Assembly: GCA_026399025.1 (NCBI GenBank)
Contig: JAPLRU010000047.1
Coordinates: 2,650 to 66,649, forward strand
From: Methylobacter sp.
GTDB taxonomy: Bacteria; Pseudomonadota; Gammaproteobacteria; Methylococcales; Methylomonadaceae
Length of the DNA: 64,000 nt
Direction: 5' to 3'
Position 1 is the stretch's first letter, and each line of letters opens with the position of its first letter. The notes below the pieces were generated by a model that did not search any database, was not told the origin of the DNA, and saw only the letters and a list, made by a program, of their open reading frames with translations. This document shows, piece by piece, positions 7,587-17,492 of the stretch. The position numbers and the translations under genes are program-made.

Positions 7587-10559
7587 ATGTTTTCCATGAC
7601 AAGGTTTCTGACTGTTTTTTATTTACTTGCACTAGCGCTATCGCCGCAACTAGGGGCATCGGCCTTGCAGCCCGTTACCTTGCAACTGAAATGGAAGCAT
7701 CAATTTCAGTTTGCCGGTTATTACGCCGCGTTGGAAAAAGGCTATTACCGGGATGCAGGCATGGATGTTCATATTCTCGAAGCCGGTCCGACCCATTCGT
7801 CGGTGGAAACCGTGGTCGGCGGCGGCGCCGACTTTGGCGTCAGTAATACTCAACTGCTGTTGGATAAAAGCCATGGCGCGCCGGTTGTCGCTCTGGCGGC
7901 GATTATGCAGCACTCGCCGTTGAGTTTAGTGGTGCTTAGGGACAGCGGCATTCGCACGGCGAAGGATTTGGCCGGGCGGAAATTAATGATAGGACCCGAT
8001 AGCGCCGAATTGCGCGCCTACTTTAAACACACCGGCGTTGACGAAAACAGTTTCCAACGGCAACAACACAGTCAGAATATTATCGACCTGATTAACCGGC
8101 GCACCGACGCTTTGACGGCTTATACGCCTAACCAACCTTATGTGTTGGAGCAAGCCGGCATCGATTATCTGGAACTCAGGGCCCTGGACGGCGGCATCGA
8201 TTTTTACGGCGATGTGCTGTTCACCACCGAGCAGCAGCTTAAGGAGCATCCCGAACGGGTCAAAGCGTTTCGCCAAGCCAGCCTCCAAGGCTGGACTTAT
8301 GCGATGGAACATCCGGATGAAATTGCCGAACTGATTCATCGACGCTATGCGCCGGAGCGTCCGCTTGAGCATTTGCTTTGGGAAGCGCGCCGCTACCGGC
8401 CTTTTATTATGGCGGACTTGATCGAACTGGGCCATATGAATCCAAGCCGCTGGCGGCATATTGCCGATACTTATGCGGAATTGGGCATGTTGCCGAAAAA
8501 CTTCGATTTCTCGGGCCTGCTTTATGAACCTAATCCCTATGATTTACGGCGGTTTTATCCGTGGTTGGGCGGCGGCGTTTTATTGCTGGTGCTGTTAATG
8601 CTGTTTAGCGCCTATATCGCCAATAGCCGCCGTAAATTGCGCGTCGCGAAGTTAACTCTGGATAAGTTAGTGCGCAACGCGCCCGGCATGACTTATCAAT
8701 TTCAACTCAATGCCGACGGCAGCAGTTGTTTACCTTTTGTCAGCAAAGGCATTGCCGATGTTTTCGGTGTTGAGGCGAAGGCTGTTAATCACGATGCCGC
8801 TGCGATTCTTGCCTTGTTGCATCCGGATGATCTTGAGCCGGTCCGGCAATCCATGCGCGATTCCGCGGAACACATGACCGATTGGGTCGAACAGTTTCGC
8901 GTCATGCACCCTCAAAAAGGCGAAATTTGGGTGGAAGGCCTCGCCACTCCCGAACGGCTGGCCGATGGCGCTTTCTTGTGGCATGGCTTTATTCACGATA
9001 TTACCGAGCGTAAGCATGCGGAACAGACCTTGCAAAACAGCGAACACCGTTTCCGGCAAATGTTCGAGCATGTTCCGGTGGCCTATCAGGCGCTGGATAG
9101 TGAAGGCTGTTACCTGGACTTGAATAACAAAATGGCGGATATGCTGGGCTATAGTCGGGAACAATTGCTGGGCCGTTGTTTTGGCGACTTTTGGCTTGAC
9201 AGCACTAAGGAACAGTTTCCAGTTGTGTTCAACGACTTTAAAAGCCTACAGCGCGTAGAGTCCGAACTGCAATTGCAACACCGGGACGGCAGCATAGTAA
9301 CAGTGTTAATCGATGGCCGTATTCAACGCGACGGCAACGGCAAATTTATGCGCACGCATTGCATATTATGGGACATCAGCGAACGCAAACAGACGGAAGA
9401 CCGGCTGGTTGAAGCCAAAATCGCCGCCGAAACCGCCAATAAAGCCAAATCGAACTTTCTGTCGCACATGAGTCACGAGCTGCGCACACCGCTCAACGCG
9501 ATCATCGGTTTTGCGCAATTGCTGGAAATCGGCGAATTAACGCCGCTGGTCGGCGCTCAAAAAGAGGCGATCGGACATATCATGACCAGCAGTCGCCAAT
9601 TGCTGGAGCTGATTAACAAAACGCTCGATTTGGCCCGCATCGAAAGCGGCAAACTGGATCTTTGCATTGAAAGCGTCGCGTTGGGCCCCATAAAGGACGA
9701 TGTGCTGGCGCTGATGCGGCCGGTGGCCGCCGCCCGCCAAATCGAAATAAGCCACAGTTTCAGCAGCCGCGACAAAATAGTCGTTCGCGCCGACGCGCTC
9801 CGCCTCAAGCAGGTTTTGCTTAACCTGTTGTCCAATGCGATCAAATATAACCGGCCGGGCGGCAGCGTAGTCTTATCTTGCAAGATAACCGACACTCATG
9901 TGCGCCTCACCATCACCGATACCGGTATTGGCATCTCCGATCAGTATCGGGCCAAGATATTCCAGGCGTTTCAACGCTTGGGCGCCGAAAAAACAGCCGT
10001 CGAAGGCACCGGGATCGGCTTGGTTCTGTGTAAGCAACTGGTTGAAGCGATGAACGGCCGCATCGGTTTCGACAGCGCCGTGGGCGTCGGCAGCCAGTTT
10101 TGGTTCGAACTTCCGGTGCTCGTCCCTGAGCGGAAAACCGGCCAAGAGGCGTACTTCGACAGTCCGGAAAAAGTCTCGAAGGCCACTCGTCATGTGCTCT
10201 ACATTGAGGACAGCCCGGTCAATGTCAGCGTGATGCGGCACGTTTTTCGCCAACTTCCCGGCATTGAGTTGCTGATCGCCGAGGATGCCGAAACCGGGCT
10301 GGCGCTGATTGACGAAACGCCGCCGGATCTGGTGCTGATGGATATTAATCTGCCCGGCATGAGCGGCCTGGAGGCTTTGCATCAACTCAAGTCCAACCCG
10401 GACACGGCGGCTATTCCGGTCATTGGCGTCAGTGCCTCGGCCGCGCCGCAGGATGTTGAATCGGGGTTAACGGCCGGTTTTCTGGCTTATCTGACCAAGC
10501 CGTTCGATATGCCGGAACTGATTGGGCTGATACGCAGTGCTTTGCTGAGCGTGAAGTGA
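7587..10559 (+). CDS. Hybrid histidine kinase with periplasmic THI5/NMT1-like sensor
   Basis: The protein begins with a signal peptide (MTRFLTVFYLLALALSPQLG); starts at 7587 or 7596 fit it, while the in-frame TTG at 7491 adds a non-signal leader. A THI5/NMT1-like solute-binding domain (about 25-320; LKWKHQFQFAGYYAALEKGYY) faces the periplasm, then one membrane segment (about 326-346), two PAS domains (about 355-475 and 485-600), HisKA with His630 in SHMSHELRTPLNAIIGFAQLL, a HATPase with DTGIGI and GTGIGLVL, and a C-terminal receiver with Asp919 in LMDINLPGMSG. No output domain follows the receiver, so phosphate probably passes to a separate HPt. The gene lies 111 nt downstream of the HPt-EAL protein on the same strand. 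The kinase core closely matches those at 12760 and 14997. The ligand is unknown; the fold binds pyrimidine- or alkanesulfonate-like molecules in other families. Confidence 0.9.
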   Translation: MFSMTRFLTVFYLLALALSPQLGASALQPVTLQLKWKHQFQFAGYYAALEKGYYRDAGMDVHILEAGPTHSSVETVVGGGADFGVSNTQLLLDKSHGAPVVALAAIMQHSPLSLVVLRDSGIRTAKDLAGRKLMIGPDSAELRAYFKHTGVDENSFQRQQHSQNIIDLINRRTDALTAYTPNQPYVLEQAGIDYLELRALDGGIDFYGDVLFTTEQQLKEHPERVKAFRQASLQGWTYAMEHPDEIAELIHRRYAPERPLEHLLWEARRYRPFIMADLIELGHMNPSRWRHIADTYAELGMLPKNFDFSGLLYEPNPYDLRRFYPWLGGGVLLLVLLMLFSAYIANSRRKLRVAKLTLDKLVRNAPGMTYQFQLNADGSSCLPFVSKGIADVFGVEAKAVNHDAAAILALLHPDDLEPVRQSMRDSAEHMTDWVEQFRVMHPQKGEIWVEGLATPERLADGAFLWHGFIHDITERKHAEQTLQNSEHRFRQMFEHVPVAYQALDSEGCYLDLNNKMADMLGYSREQLLGRCFGDFWLDSTKEQFPVVFNDFKSLQRVESELQLQHRDGSIVTVLIDGRIQRDGNGKFMRTHCILWDISERKQTEDRLVEAKIAAETANKAKSNFLSHMSHELRTPLNAIIGFAQLLEIGELTPLVGAQKEAIGHIMTSSRQLLELINKTLDLARIESGKLDLCIESVALGPIKDDVLALMRPVAAARQIEISHSFSSRDKIVVRADALRLKQVLLNLLSNAIKYNRPGGSVVLSCKITDTHVRLTITDTGIGISDQYRAKIFQAFQRLGAEKTAVEGTGIGLVLCKQLVEAMNGRIGFDSAVGVGSQFWFELPVLVPERKTGQEAYFDSPEKVSKATRHVLYIEDSPVNVSVMRHVFRQLPGIELLIAEDAETGLALIDETPPDLVLMDINLPGMSGLEALHQLKSNPDTAAIPVIGVSASAAPQDVESGLTAGFLAYLTKPFDMPELIGLIRSALLSVK

Positions 10560-10617
10560 TTCCCACTTGCTGGAGCACTGCCATTAAGGTAGTTCGCACT
10601 AATAAATCTTCACATAT

Positions 10618-10890
10618 CGTTCCCGCGCTCCGGAGACTGTGAAAGTATTCGTTTTAGAACAAAAGCAAAAGCCTTCACCACGAAGACACGAAGTTCAGGA
10701 AGAAAAATAATTGATTAAACTCAACGCATTAAAAACTTCGTGTCCTTCGTGTCTTCGTGGTGAATAGGTTTTTAAACTGATTTTGATAATACTTTCACAG
10801 CCTCTCCGGCGTGGGAATGCAGTGGTAGACGCTCCAGGGTCCCGCAACGCTGGAGCGTTGCTGACTGAATTACCACGCCGGAGCGTGGGA
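10618..10890. repeat. Nested inverted repeats ('CACGAAG' palindromic element)
   Basis: Perfect 20-bp arms TTCACCACGAAGACACGAAG (10674-10693) and its reverse complement (10745-10764) lie inside a longer, imperfect pair: 10619-10649 (ending CTGTGAAAGTATT) and 10788-10817 (starting AATACTTTCACAG). Two smaller hairpins follow: ACGCTCCAG (10829-10837) with CTGGAGCGT (10850-10858), and CCACGC (10873-10878) with GCGTGG (10883-10888). No reading frame is present. The pattern is that of a dispersed, non-coding palindromic repeat. It separates the kinase gene at 7587 from the barrel operon and could end transcription or act at the mRNA level. Confidence 0.8.
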
Positions 10891-10948
10891 ACTATAAAAT
10901 GTTTTGTTAAGCCTCTGGCTTCATAAAACGGAAAATGGGAGCTTGAGA

Positions 10949-12304
10949 ATGCGCAAAATTAAAAAATATTGGAGTGACCGTTCAAACGGTAAAGACAGCG
11001 ACGAACTCATGAATCAAAACCATAATTTATATAAACAGCCTTTGCCGCCGGTTAAACCCGCACATTCTGAACAGTTGCGCAAGCCGCTTCCGGCCGAAAA
11101 ATACAGGCGTGCGTTAGCGCTTTGCCTGAGCCTGTTAGCATCGGGAATGACAATAGCGGACGACAACGCTCAAGCTTTGACGCTGCACTATTTCGGCACT
11201 GCTGGGCTCAGCTATGTTACTTCCGGGCAGGCCGATTTCGTCCGCGATTTATCTCAGCCTAATGGCGCAAAAGGCGGGCAGTGGAGCTACCAGTTGGATT
11301 CCCTGGCAGGCGCGCAGGCCAATTTTCAAATAAACGATCAGCTTGAAATCGTAGCCCAGGCGGTCAGCCGACATCGCTACGACGACACCTACCTGCCCGA
11401 ATTAACTTGGGCTTTTGCCAAATATTCGCCCCGCCCCGATGTGGATTTGCGCGGCGGCCGTCTCGGCACGGACTTTTACATGCGCGCCGATTCCCGTTTG
11501 GTCGGTTACTCCTATCTTACCGTGAGACCGTCGATAGATTACTACGGTGGCCTGCCGTTCCAGTACTTTGATGGTCTCGATGGCGCGGTTACGGTACCGG
11601 TGGGCGGAGGCCTGCTTCGAACCAAGGTGTTCGGTGGCTATAGTCCCGAAAAAATCCCTCTGGAGAACAGCAATCCGTGGGATCTTGGCGGCTCAAGTCT
11701 GCTGGGAGGAAGCCTGGACTATCAGCTGAACAGTTGGCAATTCCGCCTCGGCTATTTCCAGCTAGGTTATCAACGAGACTTGCCCGGATCGTTTACAGCC
11801 TTGATGACGGCGCTCCGCCGGATTCCTCTAGGGGGCCAAACTGCCGACGCTATTGCCGTGGGCGGCACCACTAGCCGTCATTATTCGGCTGGAATAGTTT
11901 ATGACGAAGGTCCGCTGCAAGTACAGTTGATGGTCAGCGGGGTGAAGCATGACAGCGTCTTTTTCCAGGACAGCGTTTCCGGTTATCTGTTGACAGGTTA
12001 CCGGGTAGGCGATGTCACACCTTATGCAGGGCTGTCATGGAGCCGATCGAGTCCCGCTACTCTGAGCAGCACCGGCGTACCGGCACTCGATGCCGCCGTG
12101 GTAAGTACGATAGGTAGAACCGGCAGCAACCAACACACCTACACATTGGGCTTACGCTGGGATTTTCATTCCGGCATGGATGCAAAAATACAATGGGATG
12201 CGATTCGTGGCGCCCCCGAATCAACGTTTCTTTACCGTTGGGAGCAACCCGGCTGGACCGGTCAGACCCATGTTTTGTCGGCCGTTGTCGACTTTGCGTT
12301 CTGA
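10949..12304 (+). CDS. Outer membrane beta-barrel protein (porin-like)
   Basis: The start at 10949 is preceded by GGGAG with 7 nt spacing; 11009 is an alternative, and the frame opens further upstream at a TTG without support. A long positively charged leader precedes a hydrophobic stretch, ALALCLSLLASGMTIADDNA, that looks like a signal peptide. The mature part is rich in alternating aromatic and polar strands (for example WSYQLDSLAGAQANFQI, RGGRLGTDFYMRADSRLVGY, YTLGLRWDFHSGMDAKIQW) and ends in DFAF with a C-terminal Phe, as outer membrane barrels do. No precise family is recognised. It is 15 nt upstream of the PstS-like gene and heads an operon with two hybrid kinases. It may admit the ligand those kinases sense, which is inference from gene order. 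Confidence 0.75.
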   Translation: MRKIKKYWSDRSNGKDSDELMNQNHNLYKQPLPPVKPAHSEQLRKPLPAEKYRRALALCLSLLASGMTIADDNAQALTLHYFGTAGLSYVTSGQADFVRDLSQPNGAKGGQWSYQLDSLAGAQANFQINDQLEIVAQAVSRHRYDDTYLPELTWAFAKYSPRPDVDLRGGRLGTDFYMRADSRLVGYSYLTVRPSIDYYGGLPFQYFDGLDGAVTVPVGGGLLRTKVFGGYSPEKIPLENSNPWDLGGSSLLGGSLDYQLNSWQFRLGYFQLGYQRDLPGSFTALMTALRRIPLGGQTADAIAVGGTTSRHYSAGIVYDEGPLQVQLMVSGVKHDSVFFQDSVSGYLLTGYRVGDVTPYAGLSWSRSSPATLSSTGVPALDAAVVSTIGRTGSNQHTYTLGLRWDFHSGMDAKIQWDAIRGAPESTFLYRWEQPGWTGQTHVLSAVVDFAF

Positions 12305-12319
12305 CCGGGAGACACCGCC

Positions 12320-12760
12320 ATGTTGAAAACTTTATTGGGTTTACTGTTTTTTTTGATGATGGCCTGGGGCGGTATCGTGCAGGCGGATTTGGTGCTGATC
12401 GCCAATGCCGCCATTGCCGAAAATACGATCAGCCGGGAGGAAGCCATTAACATTTACATGGGCCGGTTGCGCCGGTTTCCTTCGGGTGGAGCGGCCCAGC
12501 CGCTGGACCTGCCGCCCGGCGGAGCCGAAAAAGCGCTGTTTTATCGTCTGCTGGTTAATAAGGATCTGTCCGATATTGACGCTTACTGGGCGCGCTTGGT
12601 GTTTTCCGGTCGGGCCGCTCCGCCTCGGACGGTCGGCAGTTTGGCGGAAGCGATTGAACGTGTAGCCAAGGAACCTCATGTCATTGCTTATATTGATCGT
12701 ACCTTAGTCGACAAGCGCGTCAAGATCATCTTGGAATTGCCCTCGAAAGGAGCGCACTAA
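12320..12760 (+). CDS. Short periplasmic PstS-like protein
   Basis: The predicted 146-aa protein has an N-terminal signal peptide (LLFFLMMAWGGIVQA). The remainder resembles the short 'phosphate ABC transporter substrate-binding-like' proteins: ISREEAINIYMGRLRRFPSG, an AEKALFYR segment, YWARLVFSGRAAPPRT and a late VIAYIDR. It is only about half the length of a normal PstS, so transport binding is uncertain. GGGAG lies 8 nt before the ATG. The stop and the next gene's start overlap as TAATG at 12758-12762, suggesting coupled translation with the membrane kinase. A periplasmic partner that presents a ligand to the kinase is the simplest reading. A paralogous, similarly placed protein follows another barrel gene at 26388. 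Confidence 0.75.
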   Translation: MLKTLLGLLFFLMMAWGGIVQADLVLIANAAIAENTISREEAINIYMGRLRRFPSGGAAQPLDLPPGGAEKALFYRLLVNKDLSDIDAYWARLVFSGRAAPPRTVGSLAEAIERVAKEPHVIAYIDRTLVDKRVKIILELPSKGAH

Positions 12761-15000
12761 TGCGCGGATTCCGGCTGAGCAGCATTCTTGTACGCACCAC
12801 CTTTATTCTGGCGGTCTCGGCAGGACTGGTCGGGACATTGTTCATCGACTTGGCCGCTTCGGTCATCAACAACCGTTTCCATCACCAAGCCCATGATCGG
12901 TTAGGGGAGTTGATCGATACTGTCGAAAGAACGGTCAGCATCGCTTGTTATCTTCCCGATAAAGCGTTGGCCGGTGAAGTGACCCAAGGCCTGATGAAAA
13001 ACAGGGAGATTGCAGCCATTGCCATCTTCGACGCCAAAAAGGATAAATTGGCCGGACAGTCCCGTCCGATAGAGCCGACCGATACCGACCTGCATGGGCT
13101 GGAAGAGATTCGCCGCCCGGTCATGTCGCCTTTCGATCCGAACAGCGTGGTGGGGGAGATCGTGCTGATTCCCGACCATAGGGAAATCACCCGAGGTATT
13201 GCCCACAACGTGGATGACGTCAAAGGACTCTTGGGCATTGAACTTGTCGTCCTCAGTTTGGTCGTTATCGGCATGATCGTGCTGATGGTGATTCGGCCGA
13301 TCCGACGCATTTCCGATAACCTGAATGCGATGAATGCGCCGGCAGGCGATAAGCTAACGCCGCCGCGCGGCCATAGCCATGACGAAATCGGCCAAGTGGT
13401 GAAAAATGTCAATGCCCTGGTCGATCATCTGGTTTGTGCGCTGCACGAAGAACAAGCCATCCGTTCGCATCGTGAAGCCGGCGAGAAAAAATACCTCGCC
13501 ATCTTCGATAATGCCGAAGCGGGCATCTGTGTGCTGGAAAGCGACGGCCGGATAAGCTCCCATAATCCCGCTTTCGCCCGCATGACCGGTCTGTGCCTAA
13601 GGCCGGACGGCGCAACCGACGCGGTATCGCTAAAAAACCTGCCTTGCCGTTACCCCGCTAAAATAGAAGCGGCCTTAAACGTATGCCTGCAAACGGATGC
13701 CGGCGTAACCGAGGATATCGAGTTGCTGGATTTGGGCTCGGGTAGCCTCTGGCTGCATTTGATTTTGACGCCGATCGGTCAAGGTCTGGTGCAGGGCATC
13801 ATCAGCGATATTACCGAACTGACTTTGGCCAGACAAGCGGCCGAAGACGCCAGTAAAGCCAAAACCGCCTTCCTTGCCAGCATGAGTCACGAGCTGCGCA
13901 CCCCGCTTAACGCGATTATCGGCTTCGCGCAATTGTTGGAAATGGACAGATCGACGCCGCTGCTTAATGAGCAAAAAACCGCCATAGGCCATATTATGAG
14001 CAGCGGTCGCCATTTGCTCGAACTGATTAACGAAATCCTCGATTTGGCGCGCATCGAAAGCGGTAATCTGGATATCCACCTGCAAAACATTACCTTGTTG
14101 CCGGTGCTGGAAGAATCGGTGTCGCTGTCGTTGCTCAGCGCTACACCGCGACAAATCGGTATTCAGCAAGCGTGTTCGAGCGGCTTGGCGGTTCGCGCCG
14201 ATTTGTCGCGGCTACGGCAGATTCTGCTGAATCTGTTGTCCAACGCGATCAAATACAATCGGCAAGGCGGCAGCGTCACGCTGTCCTGCGAGAAGGTCGG
14301 CGATTACGTCCGCATCACCGTCGCCGATACCGGTCCCGGCATCGCCGATGAGCGCCGCCCGGAAATATTCCAGCCCTTCCACCGGCTGGGCGCGGAAAGA
14401 ACCAATATCGAAGGCACCGGCATCGGTTTGGTGGTATGCCAACGACTGGTTAAAGCCATGGACGGGCACATCGGCTTTGACAGTACGATCGGCGTCGGCA
14501 GTCGCTTCTGGATTGAGCTGCCGCAAGCGGCAAACGCGCCCGAAACAGCCGCGGCATCGGCTGACGCGCTGCCTAAAAATAACCTGGCTGAAAGCCGAGC
14601 CTTCAATAGCCGCGTAGTCTACATTGAGGACAACGCGGCCAATATTAATGTCATGAAGCATGTCTTTCGTCTGCTGCCTGATATCGAACTGCTGATTGCC
14701 AAAAACGCCGAGTCCGGGCTGGAATTGATCGCAAAAACACGACCGGGACTGGTGCTGATGGACATCAATCTTCCGGGCATGAGCGGCTTGGAGGCGATAC
14801 GCCGACTTAAAGCCGATCCGAACACGGCCTGGATTCCGGTCATTGCGGTCAGTGCGGCGGCGATGCCGGCCGATGTGGGGCTTGGCTTAAAATCCGGTGT
14901 GCTGGCTTATCTGACCAAGCCGTTCGAGGTACCTGATTTAATCGCTCAAGTGCGCAAGGCTTTGAATAAAATCACAACCGGCGAGCAGGGATTGCTATGA
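12760..15000 (+). CDS. Membrane hybrid histidine kinase (HAMP-PAS-HisKA-HATPase-REC)
   Basis: The protein has 746 aa. An N-terminal membrane helix (about 8-32), a short periplasmic segment of about 125 residues with the look of a small PAS-like sensor, and a second helix (about 158-182) are followed by HAMP (about 183-235) and PAS (about 245-350). The kinase core has His377 in SMSHELRTPLNAIIGFAQLL and nucleotide-binding motifs NAIKYN, DTGPGI and GTGIGLVV. The C-terminal receiver has Asp668 in LMDINLPGMSG. There is no output domain. The gene overlaps the PstS-like gene upstream (TAATG) and the next kinase downstream (ATGA at 14997-15000). The core matches those of the kinases at 7587 and 14997, so all three could feed the same HPt. 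Confidence 0.9.
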   Translation: MRGFRLSSILVRTTFILAVSAGLVGTLFIDLAASVINNRFHHQAHDRLGELIDTVERTVSIACYLPDKALAGEVTQGLMKNREIAAIAIFDAKKDKLAGQSRPIEPTDTDLHGLEEIRRPVMSPFDPNSVVGEIVLIPDHREITRGIAHNVDDVKGLLGIELVVLSLVVIGMIVLMVIRPIRRISDNLNAMNAPAGDKLTPPRGHSHDEIGQVVKNVNALVDHLVCALHEEQAIRSHREAGEKKYLAIFDNAEAGICVLESDGRISSHNPAFARMTGLCLRPDGATDAVSLKNLPCRYPAKIEAALNVCLQTDAGVTEDIELLDLGSGSLWLHLILTPIGQGLVQGIISDITELTLARQAAEDASKAKTAFLASMSHELRTPLNAIIGFAQLLEMDRSTPLLNEQKTAIGHIMSSGRHLLELINEILDLARIESGNLDIHLQNITLLPVLEESVSLSLLSATPRQIGIQQACSSGLAVRADLSRLRQILLNLLSNAIKYNRQGGSVTLSCEKVGDYVRITVADTGPGIADERRPEIFQPFHRLGAERTNIEGTGIGLVVCQRLVKAMDGHIGFDSTIGVGSRFWIELPQAANAPETAAASADALPKNNLAESRAFNSRVVYIEDNAANINVMKHVFRLLPDIELLIAKNAESGLELIAKTRPGLVLMDINLPGMSGLEAIRRLKADPNTAWIPVIAVSAAAMPADVGLGLKSGVLAYLTKPFEVPDLIAQVRKALNKITTGEQGLL

Positions 15001-17492
15001 ATAAGTTACTGCCGGAAGATTTTGCCGATTTGCGTAATCGGCTGCTCAACGATGCGCTGCTCTGGACCGGCCTTGCCGCCGTTCCGGGGCTGGGGTTTTC
15101 CGTCGCCAGAATGGTGATCATCGGTTGGCAACCCCTGTTTTTTTTGCATTTCGCACTGGTCGCCACGCTTTGGCTGTTGTGGTTGGGCCGTACCGGTATC
15201 GCTTACGTTGCGCGCGTTTCCGGATTGTTGAGCATTACTTGGTTGGCGGCCTTTGCCGGGCTCATACAACTGGGCCCTATCGCTTTTAGCGGTCTCTATG
15301 CCGTGTTGTTCGCCTTTGTCGCCATTTTGTTTCTGAGTGGACGGATTGCAGGCCGGCTAATTGCCGGAAATACGCTGTGCCTTATGCTGTTCGGTGTAGC
15401 CGCCAGCAGCCATTGGCTTGAATTCAAGCTGGATTATCAGGTCTACGCCCATCATCCTTTGGCTTGGGCGAACGCGATCTGGGTCATGACTACTCATGCG
15501 ATCATCATCGCGCTAATCGGTTGGCGTATGGTGCAAAGTTTGCTTGAACGCGAAACGGCGGTTCAGGCGCTGGCCGCCCGTCAGCACAGAATCGCCGCGA
15601 ATGTGCCGGGAATCATCTATCAACTCCGGTGCGACAGTCATAATGTCGTCAGTTTTCCGTATGTCAGCGAAGGTTCACGCCGCCTGTTGGGTACAGACCC
15701 GGAACTGCTGATGGCGGATGCAGCGCTGTTTTTTTCCTTGATGCACCGGGAGGATAGAATACGGATTCGGGAAGCGCTGTTGACCCCTAACCGTGACTTT
15801 ACGCTGTCTTATGAGTCGTTCCGTATCGTGCATCCTCAGCAAGGCGTGATCTGGGTGGAGATTAACTCAACACCGGAGCGGCTGGTCAACGGCGATACGG
15901 TATGGCACGGTTTCATGCGGGATATTACGCCGCTCAAAATAGCGGAGCAGCGTTTGTCGGCTTCTTTGGAAAACACACCGAATGTCGCGGTGCAATGGTA
16001 TGACCTTGACGGCCGGGTTCACTATTGGAACCATGCCTCCGAGCTGATCTTCGGCTGGACTGCGGCAGAGGCCATCGGCAAAACCCTCGACCAACTGATG
16101 CAAACCGAGCTGGAGGCGGGTGAGTTCCATTCGACCTTGGCCGGGATCAACAGCTCTCAACAAGCGCTCGGCCCGGTTGAGTACAGCAACCGCCATCGTG
16201 ACGGACGGCAGGTTATTACGTCCTCGACGATGTTCCCCATTCCCGGCGAAGGCACTCCGTTAATTGTTTGTATGGGTATTGATGTGACCGAACGCAAGCA
16301 GACTGAAACGGCATTAGGGCTGGCCAAATCGGAAGCGGAACTGGCCAATCTGGCTAAGTCGGAATTTCTAACCCATATGAGCCACGAATTACGGACGCCG
16401 CTCAACGCCATCATCGGCTTCTCTCAATTGCTGAACATGGATAAGCTGACTCCGGCGGATGCTCAAAAAGAGGCGATCGGGCACATTATGAACAGCGGCC
16501 GCCACCTGCTTAACTTGATTAACGAAATTCTCGATTTGGCGCGTATTGAAAGCGGTAATCCGGATTTCACCATCGAAACTTTTGCACTGTTGCCGTTAAT
16601 CGAGCAAACCGTATCGCTCTCTCTGCCTGCGGCAACGCCCCGCAATATTGTTATTCAATACTACTGTCTCAATGAAATATGTCTGAAAGCCGACATATCG
16701 CGATTACGGCAGATTCTGTTGAACTTGTTGTCCAATGCGGTCAAGTATAACCGCCGGGGCGGCAGCGTGACGCTGTCTGCCGAAGTGGTGGGCGACTCGG
16801 TGCGGGTGACTGTCGCCGATACCGGCATCGGTATTCCTAATCAGCGACGTGCCGAAATATTTCAAGCTTTCCATCGTCTGGACGCCGAAAAATCAACGAT
16901 AGAAGGCACCGGTATCGGCCTTGTCATCTGTAAAAGGTTGATTGAAGGTATGGGCGGACGCATAGGCTTTGACAGCACTCTGGATGTCGGCAGCCGCTTT
17001 TGGTTCGAACTGCCTCATGCCTTAGCCGAGCGCCAAGTTGTCACGGAGCCTTCAATTAAGAGCCTTGAAGATACATCGACTCAAGCGCGGTCAATCGGAA
17101 AATGCGTACTCTATATCGAGGACAGTCCGGTCAATAGAGAAGTCATGAAGCATGTTTTCCGTATGCATCAGGATATGGTGTTAGTCACCGCTGAAGATGC
17201 CGAAATCGGGTTGAGCATGATTCATGCGCTGCAACCGGATCTGGTGTTGATGGACATTAACCTGCCCGGCATCAGCGGCCTGGAGGCGCTGTTTATACTC
17301 AAGTCCAACCCGGACACCGCAGCCATTCCGGTGATTGCGGTCAGCGCGGCGGCTATGCCCGACGATATTGAAAACGGGCTAAAAGCCGGGTTTTTGACCT
17401 ACCTGACCAAACCGTTCGATGTGCCTGAACTGAATGCTCTGCTCAGAAATACTTTAATCCTCTCCGATAGGAATATTTGCAATGAATCTTAA
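14997..17492 (+). CDS. Polytopic-membrane hybrid histidine kinase (PAS-PAS-HisKA-HATPase-REC)
   Basis: The first 195 or so residues of this 831-aa protein are a run of five to six hydrophobic helices with little periplasmic sequence, so the sensor is the membrane domain itself or a membrane partner. Two PAS domains follow (about 200-315 and 320-435; the second has the pattern WNHASELIFGWTAAEAIGK). The kinase core has His463 in THMSHELRTPLNAIIGFSQLL, then NAVKYN, DTGIGI and GTGIGLVI. The receiver has Asp753 in LMDINLPGISG. No output domain is present. ATGA overlap with the preceding kinase makes co-translation likely. The gene ends the barrel/PstS-like/kinase/kinase operon. Nothing like a terminator is obvious before the receptor gene at 17688. 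Confidence 0.9.
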   Translation: MNKLLPEDFADLRNRLLNDALLWTGLAAVPGLGFSVARMVIIGWQPLFFLHFALVATLWLLWLGRTGIAYVARVSGLLSITWLAAFAGLIQLGPIAFSGLYAVLFAFVAILFLSGRIAGRLIAGNTLCLMLFGVAASSHWLEFKLDYQVYAHHPLAWANAIWVMTTHAIIIALIGWRMVQSLLERETAVQALAARQHRIAANVPGIIYQLRCDSHNVVSFPYVSEGSRRLLGTDPELLMADAALFFSLMHREDRIRIREALLTPNRDFTLSYESFRIVHPQQGVIWVEINSTPERLVNGDTVWHGFMRDITPLKIAEQRLSASLENTPNVAVQWYDLDGRVHYWNHASELIFGWTAAEAIGKTLDQLMQTELEAGEFHSTLAGINSSQQALGPVEYSNRHRDGRQVITSSTMFPIPGEGTPLIVCMGIDVTERKQTETALGLAKSEAELANLAKSEFLTHMSHELRTPLNAIIGFSQLLNMDKLTPADAQKEAIGHIMNSGRHLLNLINEILDLARIESGNPDFTIETFALLPLIEQTVSLSLPAATPRNIVIQYYCLNEICLKADISRLRQILLNLLSNAVKYNRRGGSVTLSAEVVGDSVRVTVADTGIGIPNQRRAEIFQAFHRLDAEKSTIEGTGIGLVICKRLIEGMGGRIGFDSTLDVGSRFWFELPHALAERQVVTEPSIKSLEDTSTQARSIGKCVLYIEDSPVNREVMKHVFRMHQDMVLVTAEDAEIGLSMIHALQPDLVLMDINLPGISGLEALFILKSNPDTAAIPVIAVSAAAMPDDIENGLKAGFLTYLTKPFDVPELNALLRNTLILSDRNICNES

